Below, in pieces: positions 13,228 through 26,954 of a DNA stretch of 64,000 bases (within the stretch, counting starts at the first letter, position 1; the number at the start of each line of letters is the position of its first letter). The notes beneath the pieces were generated by a model that did not search any database, had not been told where the DNA came from, and saw only the letters and a program-made list of their open reading frames with translations. The DNA is from Pelobates cultripes (Eukaryota; Chordata; Amphibia; Anura; Pelobatidae), in contig OW240916.1 in the NCBI GenBank assembly GCA_933207985.1, forward strand, positions 315,807,356-315,871,355, given 5' to 3'. A program made the translations under genes and the position numbers.

Positions 13228-13365
13228 GCTCTGTGCAGATTACTGTGAGTATGTCTGCTGTGGAGCTCTGTGATACAATCATACACAAAGTGTATATTAT
13301 TCTGAGTTTTATTTCTGTGGAGCACCACAATACTCATATAAACTGCACATTACTGTGATAGTTAC
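13228..13365. repeat. Minisatellite related to 10495-10590
   Basis: Units contain tggagctctgtgataca and attactgtgagtat, with a degenerate third unit. It directly follows the ZBED pseudogene, as its relative precedes it by about 0.9 kb. Confidence 0.65.
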
Positions 13366-15034
13366 GGAGATACACCATCATAAATACGGAGGTTCAAAAA
13401 AAAAAAAAAAAAAATTTAAATGGCAGAAGGATTTGGGAACTAATGACAGATTATTCGCCCAAATTGGGGAGGTAGGAAGGAAAACCTTTAACTATGTTGT
13501 TTGAAGATAAAACTGACTGTGCTTTTACTTAATCGCTTACTTTATTAATGCCATCCACAGATTACGCAATACATGCTGTGTTTTCTCAAAACATTCTATG
13601 ACAAAGGCAGAAAATACTTTTAAAAGTATCTTTCTTTCCCTCATTCTCACTTATTGCATCTAATCTGTTATCCCCTATTTATTTCACTTCCCTTTGCCAT
13701 TCCATCTTTTTTCACCTTGATTCCATTTCCCCATCCCTTGTTTTGTTGCCAGATTCCTTTTCTTTACGCTTTTTTTTTTGTCACCCAACTTATTCTCCTT
13801 TTCCTCTCTGCATTTTATCTCCCATTTCCTCCATTCCTCTTTCCATCTAAACATGGCAGTACCTTGGAATATTTGAATGGTTACTGAAGGTATTTGTTAT
13901 TGCAATATCTGGACATCTTGCATTCATATTAAGTGAAGTTCACATACATTAACCTGTAATACGGCTAGAATTATTCCATTGTATTTGAAGGGTTCCTTTA
14001 AAGTTTGAACTTGAACATGTGAAAAAGTTTTTAAAAATCTTGAAACATACATAAAAAGGATACGTATAATCAATGCCTACTTGCCAATTCCAGTCCTTAA
14101 GTACTATGAAACTTTATAGCAGAATACATTTATTCTAGAAACCTATCAGCATGGCCTTCAAAGAAGAACAAAGCCGCTTTCAGTGGGCTATAAATAATGT
14201 TTCAATATTCTTAGCATGAGCTGAAATCCAGAGAGCATTGCTTTCCCCACAACAAGCAGGGGTAACAAAAAGTATCTTTATCAAGACTGATACACTATGC
14301 AATGCGCGAGCTGCTAAACTGGGAGCCACAATATAATCAGGGATTGGATCCGGCACTACGGATACAAACGCTGCATGTAAGAATAGAGCAGGCGCTGATA
14401 GCAGCAATTAATGAATGGACCCACAGCTAGTGATGCTCTGAACTCACAGCTATCGCACAGATCTTCACTCATTCATGCATTATTCAAATTCTGCTCAAGA
14501 AAGGTTTGCGGTCAAGAACCTATTACATAACATTGGGAGGGCGCTAATATTACTAGCTATTAAAAAGCAGCAGTTAAATCCCAGATATTGGTCGTGCTGA
14601 TTTTTCTTTAATTTATTTATTTTCCTTTTTTACATTCATTTACGTAGCAAGTGGTACTTGAAGTTTCCTATTCGAACCAAGTTGTTTTGTACTATATCAC
14701 TGAAGAACAAATACACTTAAAGACACTATATGTAAAAAGAAAACACTTACCCAATAATTGAAAAAAAATGCTGATACTGTTATATTATGGGCTATTTTAG
14801 AATTCTGAACGCAACTCACCACAATTTAATTCTTTCCTCAAATAATCTAAACTCTACAAACTAAAAAAATATAAAAATTAAAAAGCTGTTTTTTTTTTTT
14901 ATTTTTTATTTTTTTTAAGACGTGGTGCTATACGCCCACTTGTTCATGGTTTACTAGGCCACACTGACACCTATAAACCACAGGCTCACTTGCATTGTAG
15001 CTCTACTCTCCAACCTGCCTCCCACCAACCACAC
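13366..15034. other. AT-rich intron-like sequence
   Basis: Poly-A (13397-13415) and a pyrimidine-rich tract (13630-13850) stand out. The open frame at 14180-14407 has no recognisable similarity. Confidence 0.4.
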
Positions 15035-16049
15035 TTAAAGACCTCTAAAGCACTTTAGCTTGCTGTAATGCTTTATGTGTGATTAGTGTGTCCTCTTTAA
15101 TAAATTAACCTGGTTACACCCCCTTGGCTTTCAAGCAGACAGCCGGTTCTGTTACTTCCTGGTTTCTTTAGCTCAGTGGAGATAAATTTGAGAGACAGCA
15201 ATAGCTCAGAGCACCTGTGTTGCTGGTCATTGAGCTGCATTGGAAAGTCTGTCACTGGACAGCCAAAGAAGGTCTGGGCGGGGTTAGATAAGGAGGGTTT
15301 GAAGGCTGCAGACAAGAAAATTGGTTTGGCAAGGTGATTTCAGATATACCCCAACAGGGCCGACCTTAGGGCACCCTGTGCAGAATATTTTCGCAGCGCC
15401 CCCTCTCCCCTGTTATCCACGTATAGTGTGTGTTTAGAAGTGTAGTGATTGTATAAGGGATTTATTAAATTAATAAGGATTTAAAATCAAATATTCATTA
15501 CACACACAGAGGCAGTCAATTACATACAGCCACACATACAGGGTCACACACCGTTACATGCAGACAGTCACACACAGGCAGACACAGTCACACACACACA
15601 CACACACACAGAGGCAGAGAGTCACACATAGTTACCTCTGTTCATTATGGAGGTGGTAGTAGTGCAGCTCTTTGATTCTGGTTGTTGGGTTGCAGGGATT
15701 CCTTCCTGCTTTCCATGCAGCAATTATCCGGCACTTCTAGCTCCGCCCCACCATCATTTAGCCTCGCCACAGTTAAGCCCCGCCCCAATGTTTGTTTTTT
15801 TTAAATCCCGGGTGGATAACAATGAAATCCTCCACCCGGGTAGCCAGTAATGTGTGAGCCGTGTCTGCCGCAGGGGGCCCCCGTTCCATGGCGCCCTGTG
15901 CGGCCGCAACAGCTCGCACACCCCTAAGGCCGGCCTTGTACCCCCAATTAAAATATGCAGAATTAAATGCATGTAAGTTTTCATTTTGGGCATATCTACT
16001 AAGCAGTGATTTATTTATTTTGTATTTGGGCAGTGGAGTGTCCCTTTAA
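15035..16049. mobile_element. T2-like MITE split by a hAT element
   Basis: The right end gtgtccctttaa with TTAA at 16046-16049 is clear. The left end (ttaaagacctc at 15035) is diverged. The hAT element at 15355-15938 interrupts it. Left boundary is approximate. Confidence 0.55.
15355..15938. mobile_element. Non-autonomous hAT element, 584 bp
   Basis: It begins cagggccgaccttaggg and ends ccctaaggccggccttg. The flanking 8-bp duplication is taccccaa / taccccca (one mismatch), diagnostic of hAT. It holds a CA microsatellite (about 15588-15610) and a hairpin around atcccgggtgga. It is the same family as the inner element at 36838-38811. Confidence 0.85.
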
Positions 16050-16768
16050 ACAAAGATACTGATATATGACATCATAACATCCCCCTCATTTTTCATCCTA
16101 ATTCAGTGTGTCTGTACCAGGTTTCCCTTTTAAGTCTGTAGCCAGGGCAATGAAGAGCCATGGCAAATGAACCATGCAGTGACCACATTATTTGGAGTAT
16201 CCATGTTACAAAGACCTTGTCATATTAAAAAAACTCTCCATAACTAAATGTATAACATGCGATGGTTCCAATCAATGTCACTATGTTTAAGTCCCCCATG
16301 TACTTTTTGAAAATACTAAGTAAAAAGAAATCAATGTGGTGCTATACAAAGGGAACATTTAGTCATTACAACAGACACCCAGAATACCTTGCAAAATTAC
16401 AGAAAACAACCTATCTGAAGGTCAGCAAACCGCGTCCCTTTCTATTTTGTGTTCTTATTAAACTAGATTACTAAAACAATATTATGTCATTCTGCAATGC
16501 AGTGAATCCTGGTTAGAATTTATAGGAGATTTCTGCTGCAGATTAGAGTAGTATATTCAATGTTAAAGGGACAATCCATGCACAAAGTCTAGGAAGACAT
16601 ATCTGAAAAAAGGACAAAAAAAGAAAAAAAAAAAAAAACACAAAGCAAACTATATCGATTTTTACACAGCGAGCAACACAATAATAAGGTTTCTTCACTA
16701 ACTAGCAGTGGTGATCAAAACATACAGTATGTCTGAATTTGATCATTTATTTTCCCCAAATCAACTAT
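16050..16768. other. Nothing recognised
   Basis: AT-rich, with a poly-A/GA tract at 16610-16640. No exon or element end was identified. Confidence 0.4.
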
Positions 16769-16893
16769 TTAAAGGGACACTGTAGGCAACCAGACCACTT
16801 CAGCTAATTGAAGTGGTCTGGGTGCAGTGTCCCATTTGCACTTAGTGCTGCAATGTAAAACAATACAGTTCCAGAGATGTTTACATGCCAGCA

Positions 16894-17337
16894 TTAAAGG
16901 ACCACTCTAGGCACCCAGACCACTTTAGCTTAATGAAGTGGTCTGGGTGCCTCTAGGATTAACCCCCCTTTTTTCAGAGAAACTGCTATGTTTATAAATA
17001 GGTTAATCCAGCCTCTAAAGCCTCTAGTGGCTGTCATTGACAGCCGCTAGAGGCATTTGCGTGCTTCTCACTGTGATTTTCACAGTGAGAAGACGCAAGC
17101 GTCCATAGGAAAGCATTATGAATGCTTTCTTATGAGACTGGCTGAATGCGCGCACAGCTTCTGCCGCGCATGCGCATTCAGCCGAAGAGGAGGAGGAAGA
17201 GAGCTCCCCACCCAGCGCTGGAAAAAAGGCAAGATTTAAAACTTTCGCCATCCAGCCCGGCGGGAGTGGGACCCTGTGGGGGCACTCTAGTGCCAGGAAA
17301 ACGAGTATGTTTTCCTGGCACTATAGTGGTCCTTTAA
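16894..17337. mobile_element. Nested T2-type MITE, subfamily B
   Basis: TTAA lies at both borders (16894-16897 and 17334-17337). It is an inverted copy of the element at 7702-8167: the gcacccagaccact hairpin is now left and the gtgccaggaaaac hairpin right. Confidence 0.85.
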
Positions 17338-17532
17338 GTCTACCCTCTGCCCACTAGAGGGCTTCCAGAATCGAAACGGACCTTTGGTCCATTATCGGAG
17401 GCTGGACGACCTCACGCTTTGCATGAGGGCCTCCAGCGTCAGTTTTTTCTTAGGTCTCCCCCACCAGCTAACGTCGGCGTGGGAGGAACCTGACCCGCTA
17501 ACGGAAAGCGGCGCTGGATTCAGGTAAGTGAC

Positions 17533-18528
17533 TGTAGCGGAGTAGTAGTATTATCCACGGTTTCTCCGCTGGCAGACAGAATGAAGCAGGTACAAAGTAG
17601 GCAAAATCCAGGTAGCGTAGTTACAATCCCTTTCTCCCAAAAACTAGACGACATATAGCTTGGAGGTCAACTGAGGTTTTAATCACAGGTCACAGTATTT
17701 ATGCGGTTACAAATGTAAGGGGTTTCCCAAGTCACATTACAGGGGTTGTCCAGTAGTGGACTACATGGGGGGCTGAGCTTACAGGCTGATTACCCAGCAT
17801 ACACTGCTGTACCAGAGAAATTACGTTACTAACAGGCACCGGAAAAAGTAACATTTTACATTAAATTCACTAACTTTGGCAATTCACCACATATTTTACC
17901 GAATGACCCCTCATTCGATTGCAGGGATCGATCGGTACAATATACCAAAGTACCGCTCTGATCCCTGCAGAAACAGCCGAATGCGGCTCGCAATAGACAT
18001 TTACACTAACTGAGTTTTAGCAGAGAAAACTCACAAATGATTTTATTTTCCCGAAGGAGAGTTTTACCCGACCGCTATGGAAGTCCAGCGTTGTTTGGAA
18101 ATCAAGTAGCCGATTTCGGTTCCAGGCACTCGACGACCAAACATCGCTGAACTCTAACAAGGCAAAGATGACCGCCGCATGTTCAGTACACGAACGGTGG
18201 CCACACACAGAACGCTCATTAACGGATGGATACAATGTTTCGGTTTTACTAACGAGTGGCAAACGACCTTCTGGGGTGGTCTCCCATTCGGTCTTTTGTT
18301 CGTTTCACGAACAGGGTTGGAATCCACTGTTCGTGAAACTTGCAACAGCGTGTTAGCGGTATTCGTGTGCTTTAACACACTAATGCATAGGAACATTAGG
18401 TGAAAATCTATGCATACAGATACATTTAACAGGGGTTAAGTTTCTCACGAAGAGAGACACAATGGAAACAAACATCAGCCATATATACATACATACATAA
18501 TACTCTGTAAGTGGCTAGGTTTGCCACA
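17533..18528 (-). mobile_element. Solo LTR, about 996 bp
   Basis: The insert starts TGTAGCGG and ends GCCACA, giving TG...CA ends. It is flanked by gtgac (17528-17532) and gtgat (18529-18533), a 5-bp duplication with one mismatch. It interrupts a MITE whose intact relatives read straight through this point. On the minus strand the ends read TGTGGCAA...CGCTACA, with a TATA-like gcataaatactg in the second half, which favours that orientation. No internal gag or pol sequence is present, so it is a solo LTR of a Ty3/gypsy-like or retrovirus-like element. Which superfamily is uncertain. Confidence 0.78.
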
Positions 18529-18652
18529 GTGATTGAAGGGGTTTTAACCCCTTCAGCGCCGAGGGAGGGGGTGCAAGGGAGGAAGGAAACATTAGAAAAC
18601 TAGTGCCAGGAAAAAACGGCTTAGTTTTCCTGGCATTATAGGATCCTCTTAA

Positions 18653-21600
18653 GCCTAAAGTCGAATGCCATGTAAACCCTAGCTGTTTATAGAATACATG
18701 CACTAATTCACTATCTCGTCCTAATCTTATCTCAAGGAGGAAACATTCTAAACGTGTAGGAACATTAAACATCGCACTGAAAAAAAAAATCCTTTTATGA
18801 TGAGGTGGAAGTCGGCTCGAGAAACCTGCTCACGGATATAATCAAGTCACAGGGAAGAATAATTTTGGTCCTGGAACTCCGAATTTCTAAAGAGCCGCAC
18901 AAAAATAAAAATCCAATTACAATGATTATATAATAAGGAATTGCAAAGATGGGGAGAGTCAAATGTGGAGCGTCAATAAGGAGGCGGCAGCCTTGGACAA
19001 GTATTGCAGGTAAGAGTCGGGATGTGGGTATGAGTACGGGACAGTAACAAGTCATTGGCAGAGTGGGATGGAAGAGGAATTTAGGAATCACTGTTGTACT
19101 TATTTGCTCCAATATCATGTTTTCAATGTCTTGTACATTGTGGGTGAAAATACTTTGTTTCAGCCAATCGCAAATTCAACAAAGTTTTAGGGGCTGGTGA
19201 AATTGAGTAAGGGCATGTGCTAGCTCTTATTCAGTATGAGAACACCAAGCATTGCTCTACATATTAGATGGGATAGAGTCTAGCAATAAGCTGGCTCACT
19301 GATGTTTTAGCCAATTAGAATACAGTAATGAAGCATGACTCATTCACAGTTACAACACTTACAGACTCTTCCTTCTCATCCATATCTCACTTTATTGCAC
19401 ACTGCTTACTCTGTTAACGGCTCCGTACACAAGATCCCAAATCAGACCACATTAGACACAGGACAGTTGGTAGGTACGCTTCACTGACTCCAACTTCTCC
19501 AATGCTACACATTTTCTGATAATCCTTGCTATCAGATTGTCCAAAATGTTCCACATTCTCTGAAAAATTACCTTACCACTTGGTTCCCATCAGAAATAGC
19601 CAGGTGTGGTTACATTTGTTAACCAGTACCCCTTTAAATACGGTTTACTAATAAACTGGCTTGGCAGAGCAATCTATAATGCTTTCTATAGATAAATTTT
19701 TTTATTTTATTTTTTAAATCTATTGGGCAATTAACAGAGCAGGGAAAATAAATTCTAAATTAAACAAACTGTGCATTAAACTAAAGTGTCAATATTATAG
19801 AAGTTGCTAAGCAGCAATGATAAGAGATCTGCACCTATGAATGCTACACAGCAACAAAGGATGAACGTCTACAAAGGATTGGGAACATACAGATTATATG
19901 GCAACTGTGATCACCATTAAATCTGTTAAATAGAGGAAAGGCCCTATTAAATATGAAAGATTACGGACCCAGCTGTGAAGTTCTCGTGCTGATAGAAAAG
20001 TATTAATGTAAAAGCAAGCCTTACATGTTCCAAATGTGCCCATTGTCTAAGGGGAATAAAGATACATTGTGATCAGCTCTCCACGTCAAACCATATATCT
20101 AGCTCCTTAATTACTACACAATGAACTGCCATCACAATTCAAAATGCAATTTATGTGCAGCAAAAAATAAGAATGGCTAATGAAACGGTCTTAACATCCG
20201 GCGATCACGTCATGCAACACGCACTGAATGCTATGTTACCGATGACAAAATAAGCTTTCGAAAATGAATAAGAATGTTATATAGTTATGTTCTATAGATT
20301 TTAGGTTTGCAGCTTCTACTTGATGTCCGCTTCCTGAGATTCAAGTTAAATCTGTAATTTGTTTTGTGACAATGAGCACATGATGATTTATCACACTTGA
20401 CTGCGCAGATGTGACCAACCATGCTAAAAGGGTGTACCATGACTCTGCGTTCGCAATGTGTGTCTCCGAAATGCTTGCACAAAAGCGAGATCATTGAAAA
20501 TATCTGATGGTAGTGGAGATTTATTCCCTAATCAAGAAATGTTGGCAAATTGTAAAATCATTTAAAATGATTATTCCAAAATAACCATGCGGAGACTATG
20601 GATATGTTAGAGGGTTTTCCAATCACATATTTTGGCCTACACTGTGGCCCTAAGGTACAATTTGAAGTTTAATGCAAAATATTTATTATAACCATTAAAA
20701 ATATTAAATGTTAAGCTCGAAAATCAGTAAAACCATTTGAAGAATGAAATAACCTAATTGTCCAACCATACCATCTCTATACTAATCTCTAGTTAATGAA
20801 AGACTATACTGCAACAATGAGGCTAAAAATAGCCAAATCTTACATTTTTCCAAAGCTGCTATTTGGACCTGAATTTTGCTCTGTGGTTTTCAATTCACTG
20901 CCAATACGTACTTGGTGAACTATTGGCTTTCATTTTCAATCTCATCAGAACACCAAAATAGCTCTCAGTATTTTGTGAAGACACAATTTAGAACAGTAAT
21001 CAAGCCATTTTTACATTTATACAAAACAGTAACATATTAAATATACGGTTTATGTCAATGTCTCTGTAGGTTTCCTTGTGAACAGTTTACAAATTGTAAA
21101 GTTCTTGTAACTGAGCCATGAAAAAGGCAGATCTGACAGACATGCCTCATTCATCTTGATCAGGCATACAATAGTGGACCATTGCGTAAAGAATTCTGTA
21201 AAAGCCTTGTGTTCACTTCATGTTTCCTACATAAGAAAAAGAGGTTTGATTTTTGGCGTACACTTCAGAGGTTTTGCACTCCCTGTTTCAAAGTGAATGT
21301 CTTGTCAAGCATCTGTACAAAATGCTATAAAAAAATCAATACTTTCTTTTGAAGATGCCTACATATTTTCCCCACTCTTTCTTTGTGTCTCAAAGGGATT
21401 TAAAAACGGGTCCAGGCATTGTTAAACAAATCCTTTATGACATTTATAAATCTATAACCATGTTCAACTCCGCTATCGCTATATGGATTAAGAGGAGGGC
21501 ATTCTACAGCAATGTGGGAAAAGTTTTGATCTCAAACCTCAGATGTAGTTCTCCTATAGAAATTAAATAGACAGTTAAAAAAATTGCTTGTATTACTGCA

Positions 21601-22903
21601 GATTAGAAAACGTAAATGTGCTAAACTAAAATGATTTGTACAGACCCAAACTGAGCTAAAAGCGTAGCAAAATAACCTTATCAGAATTTATCGTGCTGGT
21701 TGGAGATACCAAACCTGTTTATTCCGAGTCCAATGAAGCAACTCCTATGGCATTCATAAACATATGAGGGGCTTTGTCTTATATGTCGACTTTGGAATGT
21801 AGGCAATTTAACAGGTTAACATATTTAATGGATGTAGATATAAGCAATATACATGATGGATTTTGAATTTTTTTTTCTCAAAACCATTTTTGTTGTGAAT
21901 GCATTGTACACAAATATAACACGAGTGACGTTCTCATTTATGCTTTTAAGCTGTTATTCGGAAAGGTACAGTCACTATTTTGCGATTTTCTTAACATGAA
22001 CAAAACAGAAAAAACAAGCAAAACAAAACAAATAGAGTTACCAAACCAACTAGGTCCTTGTTAATAAGCAAGAGGTTGAGCTTAGTTACCTTTGGATGTG
22101 GGTGTCCGGCAGGCTCAGTTATTGCCAGTTCTTCCGCGATACCACTTGCGTGGATCAGGGATTATGAGGTGTTGCTGCTCAGGACAATGGAACGTACAGA
22201 ATTTTGCTGTTTAATTGTTAAGAGCAAAAGAAGGTCTGCGGTTCCAGTGCTCTGCTACCTAAGCATTAATTGTAAGACCAAACTAAATTAAATTGAACAG
22301 AACATAGTAAACTAATGGTAAGCCAGTGTTCGGGGATAGGTTGAGATAAGCCCATCAAGGAATTACTGCCAGGGGGTCTCGAACCGCCACCACCTCAGCC
22401 GAAAACCATGCCGTGTATACCAAAGTGGTTTTCACCTTGGTCTTGAAAGATTTGTCTAGGGTGAGCATTTACGTAATGTCTGTTTTGCAGCTAAATTAGT
22501 ATGCTTAAGTCGTCTTAATCATTATTTTACACTTCTGACAACAAAACTATTCGACCGGTAGTTTTCCCAAAATATTTGCTTTAGGCTAAAGAAACAAATA
22601 AAAAAAATACCTATTTAAAAAATAAACCATGCTCACTTTTCATGTTAAAAAAAATTATGTATTTAGAGCTCAGGGAAGTTGAGCATATAAAAAGTCCCTT
22701 TCTGTCCCTGCTTAAATGATAAGAAAACCCATCTCCTGTTACTCCGTATTAATTTATTGTGACTTAAAAACTGGAGATGCATTTCTCGTAGAATAGGGAA
22801 ACAAAATCACATGTAAACTGTCCAAACATTTCCCAAAAGCTGCATCTGTTTTAAAATCAGCCTAGCTACTAAACTAACCCCCTGACTTCGATTAGATTTA
22901 AAC
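18653..22903. other. Long AT-rich stretch without recognised exons
   Basis: About 4.2 kb of apparently single-copy DNA. None of the short open frames here has splice context or recognisable composition. A ggttcgagacc motif on the minus strand near 22370 resembles a pol III B box, but no tRNA fold or A box goes with it. Confidence 0.45.
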
Positions 22904-23655
22904 TGAACTTGTGATGCCCCTTTCTCTCTCCTTGGAAACTGAGGCATACCCCTGTCACCACCGTCTGTCCAACACAGATTAACACGGTGGGACTCACACC
23001 TCCCCCGCCAACTCGACCCAAGGCCACCTCCCCCCCTCCCTCCCCACCTTGCCCACACAACATCAAACGCGCTAGGGTACCCTCGTGGGACCATAGGTCA
23101 CCACGCCCCCGCCAAAGCCAATAGCGCCCACAGGGCAACGACCAGACATGCAGTAACAGTACAAGGCATCTCGAGAGCCCCACTCACTGTCCTGACCCAA
23201 CACACGAGGCGCAACACAGGGATAAGAATGGTCGTTGCACGGCAAGGTGTCCCATGGAGTACACGAGTGTGAGCATAAACACATGCTAATCGATCATCTC
23301 CCCCTCCTCAAGCCCTGTACCCCTCCTGCCTGCTCACGTCCCGACAACGTCAACGCGTCCCCCTTTCCCCTCTCTCTTCTTCCCCGATAAACATGACAAA
23401 AGCACATACAGACTCACATACGCTCAGAACAGGAGGAACATCTTTCATACACGCGAAGGTATGGGAATGCACACCCCACAAAATCCCACAAATTCTTTGT
23501 TAACCGACAAGCAAATGTACTAACTATGAATCTTTGTGGTCATTGTGGTGTATGACGGTACCACTCAACGCTCTCTCTTTGTTCTGTAACTTCATATATA
23601 TGTCATAAATAAAGAATGTATTAAAAATAAAATTTAAAAAAATGAACTTGTGATG
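22904..23655 (+). mobile_element. L1-type LINE 3' end with target duplication
   Basis: The 13-bp sequence tgaacttgtgatg is present at 22904-22916 and 23643-23655. The insert between is C-rich, has no long frame, and ends aaataaagaatgtattaaa plus an A-rich tail. The same aataaagaatg tail occurs in the L1 copy at 11980-12494, so both probably belong to one family. It is a 5'-truncated 3' UTR fragment. Confidence 0.82.
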
Positions 23656-24821
23656 ATGACAAGTTCACTTAAGGACATAACGGCACATTATGCAATGAAC
23701 ACAATTTATGGCAGTGATAAGTTACATATTTTTTTCCACTTAAATACCATACGTCATCAGCTATCAGCAGCTTGATTTTGCTGACCTGTCGGCAGCCGAT
23801 TATCATCCTTCCAAACCTGCCTACTTTATGTGATGGGGACTGTGCGAGAATATTTATAGTTTTTGATTTACTTCTATTTATTAATATGTACCTTCCCTAC
23901 CCGTCAATCTTTTCTCATCAAATAGTGTAAAACCTCTATGCCGGCAATGGATTGACTGGATTGAGCAGGAGAACCCTTCTACAGATGGTTCTCCGGACTG
24001 TCAGGTGCTGTAAGTTGATGAGAGTACTGAACTAGCAAACGGACGGTAGTTATTTTAGTGACTGATTTAGGAGCAGTTATCATCTGTAGTCCCTCCCGAG
24101 CACAATCGACCCTGCTTGCGAACATTTCTTATAACCCTAGCAAACTGCAGTGGTGTCACAAACAGCGGGGACATTTCACTATTTGTGGCTAAATTTAAAC
24201 ACTTCTGTGTTTTCGCCAGCATCATGCAAACTCTCTGAAAAGAGGTGTGAAGGGTTAAAAGTCAACACATGAGAACTGCTAGCAAATGTCTTCCCACTTC
24301 CAAATATAATTAATTTTATAAGATGTATAATTTCTTTTCCGGCAACAAGTAAATCAACTCCATCGTGCATTTGTACAGTAAATTGAAAACGCTTGATTGT
24401 TTTCAGTAAATATATGAAGTGACATTTTGTATCTTCCTCGTTAGAAAACCTAATACACGACTATCTGAGTCTCTCCCTTGTCTGAAACATGAAATATTGA
24501 TGTGTTCTGCTGTGAATTGTGAAGATGATGTTACATGCATTACAAAAAAGTATAAAAAATTCACGCAAACTGTCACCATTCAGCAGTGAATTCCTAAACA
24601 AAATAAAATAAATTTACTCAACTCTGAGTAGATTTCACTCATAGGTCTGTATGTGCATGGCATTAATAGAGGCCATGGCTAACTCGCATGGATAATATAG
24701 GCTTTTAGGTACACTTCTTTAAAATGCTCTCTGCAGCCCACTTGCCAGAAGACTGAAGGATGACTTGGAAAAACGAAAAAAAAAACAAACACACAAACAT
24801 TTTTTTTTTTTTTTTTTAAAG
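23656..24821. other. Nothing recognised
   Basis: AT-rich, ordinary composition, no element ends. An A-run and a T-run occur at the right margin. Confidence 0.4.
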
Positions 24822-25070
24822 GAAATATATTTGTTGTTAAATAAAGTGTATGTAAAGAGAAAATTGTATCTCTGTCTTTACTATATGACGGAATCCAGAC
24901 AGTGTTTGCAGAGTTAGTCTTTATGGTCTTCCCTGCTTCACTCCCAGTACAGAAGCAGGAAAGACCATAGAGACTGTTTCACACACTGTCTGACTCAGGT
25001 GCATGTATATGGGTGAAGGATCCAGTCATATAATAAAGGTGGGGGTGAGGTGTGTTTTTTTTTGTTTTTT
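24822..25070. repeat. Dispersed foldback repeat, copy 1
   Basis: A short palindrome built on agtctttatggtctt... and ...aagaccatagagact is flanked by gggtgaaggatcc. A second copy lies at 59125-59345 with the same arms and flanks. Class unknown. Confidence 0.65.
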
Positions 25071-25080
25071 TACACAAAAC

Positions 25081-25630
25081 TTAAGGGAACACTATAGTCA
25101 CCAAAACAACTACAGCTTATTGAATTTGTTCTGATGAGTAGAATCATTCCCTTCAGGCTTTTTGCAGTAAACACTATTTTCAGAGAAAATGCACTGTTTA
25201 CATTACCGCCTAGGGACACCTCCACTGGCCACTCCTCAGATGGCTACTAGAGGTGCTTCCAGGGACAATGTCTCCGCCCTCTGCATGCAGACACTGAACT
25301 TTCTTCATACAGATGCATTGATTCAATGAGTCTCTATGAGGAGATGCTGATTGACTGTGTTTGACTTTGGCTCTGCCCCTGATCTGCCTCCTTAGTAGTC
25401 TCAGCCAATAGTATTCCTATGGGAAATAATTGTGATTGGCTCAGATCAACACTTGTGATGATGTCAGTCAAGCAGGCAGATCAGAGGCAGAGCCAGCAGT
25501 ATCAGACTGGAATATTTTACTACTGTATATTTAGAGGAGCAAGGGAGAAGCCAGGGGGCAAGGTGGTGGTTTTAACATTATAGGGTCAGGCATACATGTT
25601 TGTTTTCCTGACCCAATTGTGTACCTTTAA
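25081..25630. mobile_element. T2-type MITE, subfamily A
   Basis: It starts ttaagggaacactatagtc and ends gtgtacctttaa, with TTAA at both borders. The interior matches 6019-6547 (ggcttttt, cctccactggccactcctcag, gagatgctgat). Confidence 0.75.
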
Positions 25631-26503
25631 TTTAAAAACAAATCTATTTGCCTTTAACACTTGATGAAAGTGTTGCTTTTTATTAAATATAGTTGGGTCA
25701 ATGTGTTAAGTCAAATAGTCACCTTGCTGTGTTATAGATTGTTTTTGAAGTGCTAAATTGCCTTTTTTCGCTCTCTCCAGGTTTACCCACTGCTAGTCAG
25801 TTGCATATTAATCAAAGGGCCTTGTTAGCAATGGTTCAGGTCAGTAAAAAAAGGATACAAAACATTTGTTGATTCATGTTAAGTAAAATGCATTTCCCTT
25901 GCAGAAACTCAAACGTAAAAAGCAGTATTGCATGGAAAAAGGCCCCGTTCACGTGATCTATTCCATGCCCTGTGTATTAATATTGACAAATCCTAAGAAT
26001 TCCACCACGGATGCCTTAACACAATAGCTTCATACAAGCATGCACACCATCAGTTATTGTTACATCAACTGTAAAGTTTATTTAACTGACAAAGAATACA
26101 AGTTCAGAGGAAAAGTCTGTTAACTGTCAACTTAAGTGTTGACCTGTGTCCACCATTACCACGATATTAACTAGAATTCTTTTATCAAGGTTAAATGCTT
26201 GAAAATGCCCCCAAAGGCATCAATGAAAAGGACAAAAGAAAGTTTACTTTATAGATTTAAAAAAAAAAAAAGTATTCCTCCTGAAAATCCAGAGTCTCTG
26301 GAGATGTGTTTAGTCAATTCGGTCCCATTTTACACAGCTCACCGTTTTCCACACTAAGGAAAATGCATTAAAGTTTGAAGAATTTTTTTTGGAGAAAACA
26401 TTTGTAATTCCATTATTGTGCAGAATTAGAAATAGAACATTAATTGTATGTTGCCGACATCAACAACACACAAAAGGGGCCTGTGATTTATTAATCTAGT
26501 TAC
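25631..26503. other. Nothing recognised
   Basis: AT-rich with an A-run at 26258-26270. No exon was recognised. Confidence 0.4.
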
Positions 26504-26954
26504 TTAAAGGGACACTAGGCACCCAGACCACTTCAGCTCATTGAAGTGGTCTGGGTGTTGTGACCCTTTTGCATTTAGTGCTGCAATGTAAAACATTGCA
26601 GTTCCAGAGAACTGAAATGTTTACATTGCAGCTCTAAGTCTGCCCTCTGTGGCTGTCTAATAGACAGCCAGTGGGGGAGCTTCCGGCATCCAAAATGACT
26701 TTTGGTTTGTTATTTGACATTGGACGTCCTCACGGATCTCCAGCGTCAGATTTGAATAATGCTTTCCTATGTGGAGGACTAATGCGCACGTGCGGGGTGG
26801 GAGCCTGACCCAGGGCTGAGAAACATCGGCGCTGGATTCAGGTACGTGGCTGAAGAGGTTTTATGCCCTACAGCCTAGAGGGAAAGGGGTGCCTATTAAC
26901 TCTATAGTGCCAGGAAAACTGCTTTGTTTTCCAGGCACTATAGGATCCTTTTAA
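26504..26954. mobile_element. Intact T2-type MITE, subfamily C
   Basis: TTAA lies at 26504-26507 and 26951-26954. The left subterminal hairpin is gcacccagaccacttcagc / gaagtggtctgggtg. The right end is a hairpin built on agtgccaggaaaac / ttttccaggcacta. It is the uninterrupted reference for the copy at 16769-18652. Its right TTAA is also the left border of the next element. Confidence 0.85.

Larger units (their letters stand above)
16769..18652. mobile_element. T2-type MITE subfamily C with two nested insertions
   Basis: Termini are ttaaagggacactgtaggc at 16769 and aggatcctcttaa ending at 18652. Removing the nested MITE (16894-17337) and the LTR (17533-18528) leaves about 0.45 kb, collinear with the intact copies at 26504-26954 and 60623-61089. 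Shared landmarks are tagagggcttccagaatc, ggcgctggattcagg and gttttaacccc. Confidence 0.8.

Noticed and set aside
18017..18403. Cluster of 60-80-codon frames on both strands
   Set aside because: They fall inside the solo LTR, which normally has no coding capacity at that position.
22330..22440. tRNA-like B-box motif (ggttcgagacc, minus strand)
   Set aside because: No A box at the right spacing, no cloverleaf and no tRNA acceptor stem could be drawn; at most a degraded SINE head.
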